Of a stretch of 64,000 nucleotides of DNA, positions 1 through 8,039 are shown one piece after another. This DNA comes from Stenotrophomonas sp. Ste86 (lineage in GTDB: Bacteria > Pseudomonadota > Gammaproteobacteria > Xanthomonadales > Xanthomonadaceae): NCBI RefSeq assembly GCF_024519465.1, contig NZ_JALJRW010000010.1, forward strand, positions 62,001 through 126,000, in the 5' to 3' direction. The notes under the pieces are model-generated. The model was given only the letters and a program-made list of their open reading frames with translations, had not been told where the DNA came from and searched no databases. The position numbers and the translations under genes were made by a program. How positions within the stretch are numbered: position 1 is the stretch's first letter; each line of letters begins with the position of its first letter.

Positions 1-819
1 GCCATGCAGGATGCCCGACAGCGCGATGCGACCGCCGGCGGCAACGCGCGCGGCCAGCACGTCGGCCAGCGCATCCAGTGCCGAGGCCAGGATGTTGGCC
101 ACCACCACCGGGTAGGTGGCCGGCGGTTCGTCGGCGGGCAGGTACACCTGCAGACGATCCTGCAGGCCGTTGCGCTCGGCGTTGTCGCCGGTGGCGATCA
201 CCGCCTGTGGGTCGTTGTCCACACCTACCGCACGCGCGGCGCCGAGCCGCAGCGCAGCCAGTGCCAGGATGCCCGAGCCGCAGCCGAAGTCGAGCACGGT
301 CTGGCCCGCCAGCACGCCGTCGGCGGCCAGGCTGTCCAGCCAGCGCAGGCACAGCGCGGTGGTGGGATGGGTGCCCGAGCCGAACGCCAGGCCCGGGTCG
401 AGTCGGATCACGGCGGCGTCGTCGGCCTGCGCGGCCTCGGGCAGGTCGTGATTCCACGGCACGATCCAGGTGCGCTCACCGAAGGCCATCGGCTGGAACT
501 GGTCCAGCCAGGCGCGCTCCCAGTCTTCGTCCTGCACCGCGCGGAAGCTGGCATCGGACCAGTCCAGGCCGGGATCGAAGGCATCCAGCGCGGCCAGCAG
601 CGCCAACGCGTTGGTCTCGGCCGGGAACAGGGCGGTGAGCACCAGGTCGTTCCACAACGGGGTCTCGCCCACGCCCGGTTCCAGGATCGCGCGCTCGTTG
701 CTGGTATCGGCATCGGCATCGAGCAGGGTCACCGCCAGCGCGCCGACATCGTCCAGCGCATTCTCGTAGCGGGGCTGGGTGGATTCGCTGCAGCGGAGGG
801 TGAGTTCCAGGAACGGCAT
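1..819 (-). CDS. prmA: Ribosomal protein L11 methyltransferase, C-terminus beyond window
   Basis: Cytoplasmic SAM-dependent enzyme that trimethylates ribosomal protein L11. The 273 visible residues cover almost the whole usual length of about 295; the stop codon lies outside the window. Seen: an N-terminal L11-recognition half, the FGSGTHPTT segment (residues 146-154), the SAM-binding DFGCGSG motif (177-183) and the VVANIL segment near the end that marks PrmA. The start is the ATG at 819. In related genomes prmA follows accBC closely; here a block of plus-strand genes (1003-4392) separates it from accC. The long plus-strand open frame across this gene is an artefact of high GC. Confidence 0.95.
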   Translation of the reverse strand, partial: MPFLELTLRCSESTQPRYENALDDVGALAVTLLDADADTSNERAILEPGVGETPLWNDLVLTALFPAETNALALLAALDAFDPGLDWSDASFRAVQDEDWERAWLDQFQPMAFGERTWIVPWNHDLPEAAQADDAAVIRLDPGLAFGSGTHPTTALCLRWLDSLAADGVLAGQTVLDFGCGSGILALAALRLGAARAVGVDNDPQAVIATGDNAERNGLQDRLQVYLPADEPPATYPVVVANILASALDALADVLAARVAAGGRIALSGILHG

Positions 820-1002
820 GGGGTGGGCTACCTGCGGAAAACGGTGAATGCTAGACCATTGTGGGGGTGGGCTGCCCGCCGCGCGGCCCAAGCGCGTCTC
901 CCGCCGCGGCGAGATTCGCCCCGCCGGTGGATTCAGACAGGGCTACGGGCGCTTGCTAGACTTGGCTTCCCGTTGCCCTGCCGGCAACCTCCGGTCCCGC
1001 GC

Positions 1003-1959
1003 ATGGCCCTCGTGCCTACCCTCAAAACCTGGTTGCTGGTCGTACCGGCCCTGGCGTTGCTGGGGGTGGTGGGCTATCGCGCCGGTGGTCATGTGCGCCC
1101 GGGCGAGGCAGGCAACGCCGTGGATGAGGTGCCGGTCACGCAGGTGGCCGCGGCGCCGGTGCAGGCACAGCAGCTGGCGCGCCAGTTGCTGTCGATCGAG
1201 CGCGGCACCACCATCGCCTCGGGCCTGCCGCTGGACATCCGCGCCGACATCGAAGGCGACACCGACCTTTACGCCTACGCCCAGCGCCTGCAACTGCAGG
1301 CGGGCAACGGCAACGCCGAGGCGGCGTGGATGGTCAGCCGTGTCTACGACTACTGCGCGACCTACGCGATGGATCCCGGCGGTTACCAGTTGGACAACGC
1401 GCTGCTGACCGGCATGGGCATGACCGCTTCACCGACCATGGTGCAGGCCCGCGAGCGGGTCGCGCGGCGCTGCGGCGGCTTTGTCAGCAGCGACGGCCTG
1501 GGCCGCCAGTTGATCCTGGCCCAGCGCGTGCAGGCGGCCAAGGCCGGCAATCTCGCCGCCGAGGCGTCGCTTTTCGCCGAAGGCCAGCCGCTGGAGAACA
1601 GCCCGACCTACCGCCGTGGGCTGGTCGAGCGGGTGATGGATTCGCGTGATCCGGAAGCCTACATGGCGCTGTCCACCGGCATGGGCCAGCGCGCCAGTGG
1701 CGATCGCGCGCTGGACGGGCTGGTGGCCGGCGACCAGTTCAGTGAACTGGCCTGGCGCCTGGCCGCGTGCGAGCTGGGCATGGCGTGCGGGCCGGACAGT
1801 GTGTTGATGAACAATTTCTGCGCGAACGGAGGGATCTGTTCGCAGGACGGTGGGCAGGACTTTGCCACTTTCGTGTATGACGCTGCGGTATCGCGGCAAG
1901 GTGCGGGGAAAATGAAGACGTTGGTTGAAATGCTGATCAAGCAGAGGAACGGGCGATGA
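1003..1959 (+). CDS. Membrane-anchored hypothetical protein, 318 aa
   Basis: Not recognised. The open frame extends far upstream, but that part is only the antisense of prmA; the first ATG outside prmA, at 1003, gives a convincing N-terminus with a hydrophobic anchor at about residues 9-25 and then an Ala/Gln-rich linker. The rest looks soluble and probably periplasmic, with several cysteines (around YDYCATY, RRCGG, LAACELGMACG and the C-terminal NFCANGGICSQ) that could form disulfides. It is translationally coupled to the next gene (ATGA overlap), which also encodes a membrane protein, so the two may work together. No function can be assigned. Confidence 0.7.
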   Translation: MALVPTLKTWLLVVPALALLGVVGYRAGGHVRPGEAGNAVDEVPVTQVAAAPVQAQQLARQLLSIERGTTIASGLPLDIRADIEGDTDLYAYAQRLQLQAGNGNAEAAWMVSRVYDYCATYAMDPGGYQLDNALLTGMGMTASPTMVQARERVARRCGGFVSSDGLGRQLILAQRVQAAKAGNLAAEASLFAEGQPLENSPTYRRGLVERVMDSRDPEAYMALSTGMGQRASGDRALDGLVAGDQFSELAWRLAACELGMACGPDSVLMNNFCANGGICSQDGGQDFATFVYDAAVSRQGAGKMKTLVEMLIKQRNGR

Positions 1960-2327
1960 ATTACCGTCGATTCCTGCATGGTGCCAAGTTCTGGTTCTGG
2001 GTGGCGTTGTTCGTGGCCTACTCTGCCGGGGCGGTCGGCCTGGTGATGATCGATACCTATGAAGACCGCTATCGCAGCCTGTCCAAGGTGAAGCTGACCT
2101 CGGTCAAGGCCACCGAAGACGTGCGCCGCGCCGGTGCCAGCCAGGTAGCTGCGGTGTACCGCGCGCAGAGCGGCATGCCGTTTGCCTCGCTGCCGGCGGG
2201 CAGCACGTTCCAGGTGGTCTGGCCCGATGGCTCCACCGAGACGATGGTGATCGTCGATCCGACCTCATCGCTGGGTGTGGCGCCGGTCAAAAACAGCCAG
2301 GTCACCGCGGCCGACGTCGCGCGCTGA
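1956..2327 (+). CDS. Small single-pass membrane protein, 123 aa
   Basis: Not recognised. The start codon overlaps the previous stop (ATGA) and its own stop overlaps the next ATG (TGATG), so it sits in a three-gene operon. A hydrophobic segment at about residues 10-33 (FWFWVALFVAYSAGAV) should anchor it in the inner membrane with the remaining 90 residues probably periplasmic. The soluble part is short and plain, with a beta-rich stretch around TFQVVWPDGSTETMVIVD. Partner of the preceding protein by arrangement only. Confidence 0.7.
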   Translation: MNYRRFLHGAKFWFWVALFVAYSAGAVGLVMIDTYEDRYRSLSKVKLTSVKATEDVRRAGASQVAAVYRAQSGMPFASLPAGSTFQVVWPDGSTETMVIVDPTSSLGVAPVKNSQVTAADVAR

Positions 2328-3064
2328 TGCGCGACGCTGCGGCGGGCGTGGATACCCCGCGCCCGTTGCGGCTGGTGCTGCTGCCGGGCCTGGATGCGAC
2401 CGGCACCCAGCACGTCGCGTTTACCGCCGCGATGGCGCGGATGGGCGTCGTGGTGACGGTGATTGCCTACCCGGTGGATCGCGCGCTGGATTACGCCGCG
2501 CTGTCAGACGTCGTCCGCCAGGCGCTGCCGACCGACGGCGACTACGTGCTGCTCGGTGAGTCGTTCTCGGGCCCGCTGGCGCTGGTGATCGCCGCGGCAC
2601 CCCCGCCGCGGTTGCGCGGCCTGATTCTGTCCACCACGTTCGCGCGCTCGCCCTGGCTTGCGCTGCGCCGGCTGCAAGCGGTGTTGTACCGGGCGCCGGT
2701 GCGTGCGTTGCCGATGCCGGCATTGTCGTGGCTGTTGTTCGGGCGCTGGGGCAGCCCGGCCCTGCGGGCCGCGTTGCAGGCGGCGCTGGCGCGGGTGCAC
2801 CCACAGGTGTTGCGCGTGCGTGCGGCGGCGGCACTGGGCGTGGATGTCGCCGCGCAGGCACGCGCGGTGGACCTGCCCACCCTGTGCCTGCACGCCGCGC
2901 ACGATCGTCTTCTGCCTGCGCGCTGCCAGCGCCACCTGTCGGCGATGTTGCCGGCGCAGGCCACTACGCGGCTGGACGGGCCGCATCTGATGCTGCAGGC
3001 GCGCCCGGAAGCGGCGGCTGCGGTAATCGCAGGCTTCATGCGGGGCGTTTACGACATCGATTGA
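2327..3064 (+). CDS. Alpha/beta hydrolase, 245 aa
   Basis: Predicted cytoplasmic serine hydrolase of the alpha/beta fold. The nucleophile elbow GESFSG places the catalytic serine at about residue 79; an oxyanion-side LLPGLDATG loop lies near residues 18-26, a candidate acid is the Asp in HAAHDRLL, and a candidate histidine is in LDGPHL near the C-terminus. Last gene of the coupled three-gene set beginning at 1003. The substrate cannot be told from the sequence. Confidence 0.8.
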   Translation: MRDAAAGVDTPRPLRLVLLPGLDATGTQHVAFTAAMARMGVVVTVIAYPVDRALDYAALSDVVRQALPTDGDYVLLGESFSGPLALVIAAAPPPRLRGLILSTTFARSPWLALRRLQAVLYRAPVRALPMPALSWLLFGRWGSPALRAALQAALARVHPQVLRVRAAAALGVDVAAQARAVDLPTLCLHAAHDRLLPARCQRHLSAMLPAQATTRLDGPHLMLQARPEAAAAVIAGFMRGVYDID

Positions 3065-3240
3065 GGGTGCGGCTTGCCGTACCACCCTGTGGTCACGGAC
3101 TGCCGCCGCATCGGTGTGATCGGCGCGTGGCGGCCATGTCCACGCGGCCTTCGCTTATGGCTCTCGGGTATTTCACGGTGCGACGCGCAGCCTGCGGGTG
3201 TTGGCTGCATCCGCAGCGCACGTGCCGGAGAACCTGTCGA

Positions 3241-4290
3241 ATGAATACCCGTGGCGATTACGCCTCCCAAGATCCCTTGGCCACCGCGACTGTCGCCGTG
3301 GTCACCCCCCCGCCGGTGATCGCACCCGCGCATGACCACGCCGTCTCGTGGGGCGCCATCTTCGCCGGTGCCGCCGCTGCTGCGGCGCTGTCACTGGTCC
3401 TGCTGATCCTCGGCGTTGGCCTGGGACTGTCCTCGGTATCGCCGTGGGCGTATGAAGGCGTGTCGAAGGAAACGTTCGGTTGGTCCAGCATCGCGTGGCT
3501 GACCGTCACCGCCATCGCAGCGTCGGGCCTGGGCGGCTATATCGCCGGGCGCCTGCGCAACAAGTGGAGCAACCTGCACGGCGATGAGACCTACTTCCGC
3601 GACACCGCGCATGGTTTCCTGTCGTGGGCCGTGGCGACGCTGCTGACCGCGGGCCTGCTCACCACGGCCATCGGTGGGGTGATCGGTGCCGGCGCCAAGG
3701 TGGCCGGTGCCACCGCTGGCGCGGCGGCGACCACCGCCGGTGGCCTGGCTGCGGCCGCCGGTCCTGCCGCGATGGGCGACAACAACGGCGACCTGCAGTA
3801 CTGGGTGGACGGCCTGTTCCGCGCCAACCCGAGCGCACCGGCCGCGCCGATGGCGCCGCCGCCGGGTGATCCGGCTGCTGCGCCGGCTGCACCGCAAGCC
3901 GGCGTCATGCCGCCGCCGCCGCGCCCGATGCCGGGTGGCGAGCGCGGCCCGGGTCCGGGCCGTGGCGGTGACGTCCGCGCCGAGGTCAACCGGATCGTGG
4001 TCAACAGCCTCAAGTCCGGCACCATGGACCCGGCCGACACCCAGTACCTGGCCCAGCTGGTGGCCAACCAGACCGGCATGAGCCAGGCTGAAGCGCAGGC
4101 CCGCGTGACCGACATGCAGACCCGTCTGCGCGCCACGCTGGACAAGGCCAAGGCCGACGCGAAGCAGGCCGCCGATGATGCCCGCAAGGCGACCGCGTAT
4201 GCCGCGCTGTGGCTGTTCATCACGCTGCTGATCGGTGCCTTCAGCGCCAGCCTGTTTGCCACCTGGGGCGGTCGCCGTCGCGACCTGTAA
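3241..4290 (+). CDS. Multi-pass membrane protein with proline-rich central loop
   Basis: Uncharacterised inner-membrane protein of 349 residues. The open frame continues upstream, but the ATG at 3241 begins a sensible N-terminus with a short polar tail. Hydrophobic segments occur at about residues 35-65 (after the VSWGAIFAG signature shared by a family often loosely labelled PhnA-like), 80-100, 120-150 and 325-342. Between the third and fourth lies a Pro/Ala-rich loop with runs such as MAPPPGDP and a helical, charged stretch rich in Ala, Lys and Asp. The small membrane gene at 4321 follows directly and may be co-transcribed. Confidence 0.7.
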   Translation: MNTRGDYASQDPLATATVAVVTPPPVIAPAHDHAVSWGAIFAGAAAAAALSLVLLILGVGLGLSSVSPWAYEGVSKETFGWSSIAWLTVTAIAASGLGGYIAGRLRNKWSNLHGDETYFRDTAHGFLSWAVATLLTAGLLTTAIGGVIGAGAKVAGATAGAAATTAGGLAAAAGPAAMGDNNGDLQYWVDGLFRANPSAPAAPMAPPPGDPAAAPAAPQAGVMPPPPRPMPGGERGPGPGRGGDVRAEVNRIVVNSLKSGTMDPADTQYLAQLVANQTGMSQAEAQARVTDMQTRLRATLDKAKADAKQAADDARKATAYAALWLFITLLIGAFSASLFATWGGRRRDL

Positions 4291-4320
4291 GCCCCCAACG
4301 TTCAACGAGGAGAATTCACG

Positions 4321-4392
4321 ATGAAGTATCTGCTGCTGTGGTTCCTGGGCATTCCGATCCCGATCCTGCTGCTGATCGCGCTGCTGCGCTGA
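4321..4392 (+). CDS. 23-residue hydrophobic membrane peptide
   Basis: A very short gene with a clear ribosome binding site (AACGAGGAG, centred about 10 bases upstream of the ATG). The product begins MKYLLLWFLGIPIP and is hydrophobic to its last residues, so it is a single membrane span with almost no soluble part. Tiny proteins of this type are common next to larger membrane genes in Xanthomonadaceae, but I know no function for it. It starts 30 bases after the preceding stop and is probably in the same transcript. Confidence 0.6.
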   Translation: MKYLLLWFLGIPIPILLLIALLR

Positions 4393-4411
4393 CGTAGCGC
4401 GCGCCGGATAA

Positions 4412-4438
4412 CGGGTATCGACCGACGGTCGATACCCG
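4412..4438. repeat. REP-like hairpin, 12-bp arms
   Basis: Perfect inverted repeat: CGGGTATCGACC, a 3-base loop, GGTCGATACCCG. It follows the stop of the small membrane gene by 19 bases and has no T-run, so it is more likely a dispersed palindrome than a terminator. Its core resembles the hairpin after groEL at 41336-41364. Confidence 0.6.
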
Positions 4439-4625
4439 CCGGGCAAGAAGTACCGCCGGGCCGCCATCGTGCGGCCCGGTGTCGTTTCAAACAGGCGAAT
4501 AGAAGGTGCTTCCCCCCTCTGAGGGGAGCGTCTTGTTGCAAGCGCCGTTGCAGGGTGAGAACAACGCTACGCGTTTGGACGGGCAGGGCCGGTCGCGGTG
4601 GATCGGGCTTTGTCTTCGCCCAGAT

Positions 4626-4914
4626 CTGTCGCGAGCGTCAGGGCCCCGTAGCGGCCGGTAGGCCCCTGGTGCAAATGTCCCCCGGCCGCGGGGCGGCCTC
4701 CTCCTTGATTTTGCCCAGGAGCCTACCGGCCGCTACGGGGCTCGGCTCGCGGTGCGCAGGTGGAGACTAGGCTTTTCTGGCGCTGGTCGGTGGGTCGGGC
4801 GCTGTGGCCCCATGCCCTTGGAGGCGAAATAAAGGAGGAGGGGGCGGCCGCAGGCCGACGCCGGGGGACATTCGCCGGAAAGGGCATGGGGCCACAGCGC
4901 CCGACCCACCGACC
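4626..4914. repeat. Composite palindromic element (A1 + A2), copy 1
   Basis: Two large inverted repeats side by side in a region (4393-5030) with no believable gene. A1 has 27-bp arms with one mismatch (4643-4669 and 4715-4741). A2 has perfect 35-bp arms (4785-4819 and 4880-4914). The arms differ, but both loops carry the same core, in opposite orientation: AAAGGAGGAG then a GC-rich stretch then GGGGGACATT. A spacer of about 43 bases joins them. The same module, inverted, is at 38738-38998, and a truncated A1 is at 33287-33358. Open frames through it exist in several frames but look like by-products of the repeat. Confidence 0.8.
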
Positions 4915-4976
4915 CCCGCGCGGGAAAACACTAAGGGCGTGCTTTCGTGCGTGCCCCGCGCATGGGCGAAGAACCA

Positions 4977-5010
4977 AACAAAAAGGCGGGGATATCCCCG
5001 CCTTTCTGCT
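4977..5010 (-). terminator. Intrinsic terminator of the accB-accC operon
   Basis: Read on the minus strand: a stem AAAGGCGGGG / CCCCGCCTTT around a small ATAT centre (4982-5005), followed by a T-run (the complement of AAAAA at 4979-4984). It lies about 25 bases past the accC stop. Confidence 0.8.
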
Positions 5011-5030
5011 ATGCCACCGTTACTGCTAAA

Positions 5031-6398
5031 TCAAGTCAATGCAATCGACTTGTTCTTGCGTTCGGCCAAGCGCTTTTCCAGGTAGTGGATGTTCTGCCCA
5101 CCGGCCTGGAAACCCTTGTCGCGCATGATCCGCTGCTGCAGCGCGACGTTGGTCTTGATCCCGTCCACCACCATCTCGCTCAGCGCCACGCGCATCCGCG
5201 CGATCGCGGTCTCGCGGTCCGGGCCGTGCACGATCAGCTTGCCGATCATCGAATCGTAGTTCGGCGGTACGCGGTAGCCACTGTAGATGTGGGTATCCAC
5301 GCGCACGCCGGGACCACCGGGCGGATGGAAGGCGGTGATCTGGCCCGGGCTCGGCACGAAGGTTTCAGCATCTTCGGCGTTGATGCGGCATTCGATCGCG
5401 TGGCCGGTCAGCACCACGTCGCTCTGCTTGATGGTCAGCTTCTGGCCGGCGGCGATGCGCAGCTGTTCGCAGACCAGATCGATACCGGTCACCATCTCCG
5501 TCACCGGATGTTCCACCTGCACGCGGGTGTTCATTTCGATGAAGTAGAAACGGCCGTCTTCGAACAGGAACTCGAAGGTGCCCGCGCCGCGATAACCGAT
5601 GCGGATGCACGCTTCCACGCACACCTTGCCGATCTGCTCGCGCATCTCCGCACTGATGCCCGGGGCCGGCGCTTCTTCCACCACCTTCTGGTGGCGGCGC
5701 TGCATCGAGCAGTCGCGTTCACCGAGGTGGATGGCGTTGCCCTGGCCGTCGGCGAGGACCTGGATTTCCACGTGGCGCGGATTCTCCAGGAACTTCTCCA
5801 TGTAGACCTGATCGTTGCTGAAAGCAGCCTTGGCTTCGGACTTGGTGGTCTCGATGGCCGCCTTCAGCGACGCCTCGGCATGCACCACGCGCATGCCACG
5901 ACCGCCGCCACCGCCGGATGCCTTGATGATGACCGGATAGCCGATCTCACGGGCGATCTTGGTGTTGGCCACGATGTCGTCGGTGAGCGGGCCGCCCGAG
6001 CCGGGCACGCACGGCACGCCGGCGGCCTTCATCGCGCGGATTGCTTCCACCTTGTCGCCCATCAGGCGGATGGTGTCGGCCTTGGGGCCGATGAAGATGA
6101 AGCCGGATTCTTCCACGCGCTCGGCGAAGTCGGCGTTCTCCGACAGGAAACCGTAGCCCGGGTGGATGGCCTGGGCGTCGGTGACTTCGGCCGCGGCGAT
6201 CAGCGCCGGGATGTTGAGGTAGCTCTCCGAGGACGGTGCCGGACCGATACAGACCGACTCGTCGGCCATGGCCACGTGCTTGAGGTTGCGGTCGACCGTG
6301 GAATGCACGGCGACCGTGCGGATGCCCAGGGTGTGGCACGCGCGCAGGATGCGCAGCGCGATCTCCCCTCGGTTGGCAATAACGACTTTGTCGAGCAT
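5031..6398 (-). CDS. accC: Acetyl-CoA carboxylase, biotin carboxylase subunit
   Basis: Carboxylates the biotin on AccB using ATP and bicarbonate, the first half-reaction of malonyl-CoA synthesis in the cytoplasm. At 455 residues it has the family's normal length. Seen: N-terminal [14 protein letters not shown] signature, the ATP-grasp glycine-rich loop [11 protein letters not shown] (about residues 159-169), EVQVLADG, the [12 protein letters not shown] segment and the [13 protein letters not shown] active-site strand. Downstream of accB by 10 bases and clearly co-transcribed. Confidence 0.98.
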   Translation of the reverse strand: MLDKVVIANRGEIALRILRACHTLGIRTVAVHSTVDRNLKHVAMADESVCIGPAPSSESYLNIPALIAAAEVTDAQAIHPGYGFLSENADFAERVEESGFIFIGPKADTIRLMGDKVEAIRAMKAAGVPCVPGSGGPLTDDIVANTKIAREIGYPVIIKASGGGGGRGMRVVHAEASLKAAIETTKSEAKAAFSNDQVYMEKFLENPRHVEIQVLADGQGNAIHLGERDCSMQRRHQKVVEEAPAPGISAEMREQIGKVCVEACIRIGYRGAGTFEFLFEDGRFYFIEMNTRVQVEHPVTEMVTGIDLVCEQLRIAAGQKLTIKQSDVVLTGHAIECRINAEDAETFVPSPGQITAFHPPGGPGVRVDTHIYSGYRVPPNYDSMIGKLIVHGPDRETAIARMRVALSEMVVDGIKTNVALQQRIMRDKGFQAGGQNIHYLEKRLAERKNKSIALT

Positions 6399-6408
6399 GG
6401 ACGGATCC

Positions 6409-6900
6409 TTAGCCGATCACGAACAGCGGCTGGTCGAATTCGACCGGCTGGCCGTTTTCGCCCAGGATGGCGACGATGGTGCCGGAAACATCGGCCTCGA
6501 TCGGGTTGAACATTTTCATCGCTTCGATGATCGCCAGCGTTTCGCCGGCCTTGACGGCCTGGCCGACCGACACGAAGGCCGGCTTGTCCGGCGAGGACGA
6601 GGAATAGAACGTGCCGACCATCGGCGCACGCAGCACGTGGCCGTCCGGCAGGGCATTGCCGGCCTTGGCGGTGCCGCCGGTGGAGGCTTCGGTGGGCGAC
6701 TGCATCGGCATCGCCGGGGCGGCCGCAGCGGCCTGGACCGGTGCCGGGGCCATCATCATCTGCGGGGCCTGCATCATGCCGTAGCCGGATACGGGCGCGC
6801 GCGACAGACGCACGGACTCTTCGCCTTCCTTGATTTCGATTTCGGCGAGGTTCGACTCTTCCAGCAGGTCGATCAGCTTCTTGATTTTGCGGAGATCCAT
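6409..6900 (-). CDS. accB: Acetyl-CoA carboxylase, biotin carboxyl carrier protein
   Basis: Carries the biotin that shuttles carboxyl groups from AccC to the carboxyltransferase. 163 residues: an N-terminal [16 protein letters not shown] helix typical of AccB, a flexible Ala/Pro/Met-rich linker (about residues 40-85), and a C-terminal biotinyl domain with EAMKMF, where Lys129 is biotinylated. Its thumb-like segment and [14 protein letters not shown] strand (here [12 protein letters not shown]) are also present. Upstream lies the DUF1311 gene. Confidence 0.97.
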   Translation of the reverse strand: MDLRKIKKLIDLLEESNLAEIEIKEGEESVRLSRAPVSGYGMMQAPQMMMAPAPVQAAAAAPAMPMQSPTEASTGGTAKAGNALPDGHVLRAPMVGTFYSSSSPDKPAFVSVGQAVKAGETLAIIEAMKMFNPIEADVSGTIVAILGENGQPVEFDQPLFVIG

Positions 6901-6954
6901 AGGGGCCTCTTTAGCTCGTGGTGTCAGTGTGGTGGGAAGCGCGTTGCGCTCGGG

Positions 6955-7371
6955 TCAACGCAATTCGTAGAAACTACGCAGTTGGGCGATGCGGTCGTTG
7001 GCGTGTGTGGTCAGGCAGCGCATCTGCGCGCCATTGCGGGAGGTGCCATCGGCATGGAAGGCATACACCGCGTCGCAGTCGTGGCTGCGCAGCTGGATCC
7101 ATGCGCGCTGGGCCAGCACCAGTTGCCTTTCGGCATCGGTGCAGTGCGTACAGGCGCCTTCGGCGGCTTGCGTGCGCAGCTGCAGGCGCGCCTGGGCGTA
7201 GACCTTGTTGAGTTCGGTATCGGCGTCGCTGGCCACGTCGGAGGCGCACAGGTCGCTCTCCATCGTGCCGCTGGGCTGCGCGCAGTCGATGCCCTCGGCG
7301 CTGCGATCGGCGGCCAGGGCCGCGCCGCACAGGCCGCCCCACAGCATGACGCTGGCGAGGACGCGCGGCAT
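6955..7371 (-). CDS. Secreted DUF1311 / LprI-like protein
   Basis: Small exported protein with a signal peptide (MPRVLASVMLWGG...AALA) and four or more cysteines. The segment LNKVYAQARLQL followed by LAQRAWIQLRSHDCDAVY is the DUF1311 signature; a member of this family, LprI, was described as a lysozyme inhibitor, but most members have no known role. I chose the ATG at 7371; a GTG at 7377 would overlap the aroQ stop and is also possible. It sits between aroQ and accB, an unusual insertion into a gene pair that is adjacent in many relatives. Confidence 0.8.
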   Translation of the reverse strand: MPRVLASVMLWGGLCGAALAADRSAEGIDCAQPSGTMESDLCASDVASDADTELNKVYAQARLQLRTQAAEGACTHCTDAERQLVLAQRAWIQLRSHDCDAVYAFHADGTSRNGAQMRCLTTHANDRIAQLRSFYELR

Positions 7372-7373
7372 GG

Positions 7374-7823
7374 TCACGCGGTGGTGGCCGCCAGCCGGGT
7401 CAGGGCCGCATCCATCGCATAGCGATAGCTGTCCGCGCCGAAGCCGCAGATCACCCCGACCGCCTTGTCGCTGAAATAGCTGTGCTGGCGGAACGGCTCG
7501 CGTGCATGCGGGTTGGACAGATGGATCTCGATGAACGGCACGTCCACCGCAGCCAGCGCATCGCGCAGGGCCACCGAGGTGTGGGTGAACGCGGCCGGGT
7601 TGATCAGGATGAAAGCGGTGCCGTCTTCACGGGCGGCCTGCACCCGGTCCACCAGGCTATGTTCGGCATTGGACTGCAGGCTCTCCACCGCGTGCCCGGC
7701 GGCCTGCGCCTGGGCCAGCAGGGCCTGGTCGATCTGCGCCAGCGTGGTGTGCCCATACACCCCCGGCTCGCGTGTGCCGAGCAGGTTGAGGTTGGGGCCA
7801 TGCAGGACCAGCAGTTTCGCCAT
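7374..7823 (-). CDS. aroQ: 3-dehydroquinate dehydratase, type II
   Basis: Third step of the shikimate pathway: dehydrates 3-dehydroquinate to 3-dehydroshikimate, as a cytoplasmic dodecamer in this family. 149 residues from the ATG at 7823 (an in-frame GTG at 7832 is less likely). Seen: [17 protein letters not shown], catalytic Tyr23 in [19 protein letters not shown] and the [14 protein letters not shown] substrate loop. First gene of the aroQ - DUF1311 - accB - accC run. Confidence 0.97.
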   Translation of the reverse strand: MAKLLVLHGPNLNLLGTREPGVYGHTTLAQIDQALLAQAQAAGHAVESLQSNAEHSLVDRVQAAREDGTAFILINPAAFTHTSVALRDALAAVDVPFIEIHLSNPHAREPFRQHSYFSDKAVGVICGFGADSYRYAMDAALTRLAATTA

Positions 7824-7899
7824 GGGTGCCACGAAGCAGGAAAGGGCGAAGTCTGGCGGAACCGGCTGATCGTGTCCAGTTCGGCGAAGTTACGCGTGT

Positions 7900-7917
7900 T
7901 TCAAGCGAACGTTTGAA
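7900..7917. promoter_or_regulatory. Imperfect palindrome upstream of aroQ
   Basis: An 18-base, AT-rich palindrome with TTCAA and TTGAA ends, 8 of 9 base pairs complementary, lying about 77 bases upstream of the aroQ start in an otherwise GC-rich gap (7824-8039). It could be an operator. Nothing in the sequence says which protein would bind. Confidence 0.3.
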
Positions 7918-8039
7918 TTTTGCGTGGGAAGCTTGGGGCGGCGGCGTGTTGACCGGATCGCGTGGCTTGGCGGGACAGGTGGGACCGGCCGCCGGCAGGG
8001 GGATTGTGACGGCCGGCCAACGCCTCGCTCTGGAAGCGG

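Noticed and set aside
4..1002. Long plus-strand open frame leading into the 1003-1959 protein
   Set aside because: It is antisense to prmA, has no signal or domain, and exists because stop codons are rare in GC-rich DNA; only the part from 1003 is convincing.
4555..5029. Open frames through the composite palindrome, which recur at 38.7-39.2 kb with similar translations
   Set aside because: The similarity follows from the repeated DNA, both strands and several frames are open, and no frame has a good start or continues outside the repeat. Translation evidence would be needed to accept any.
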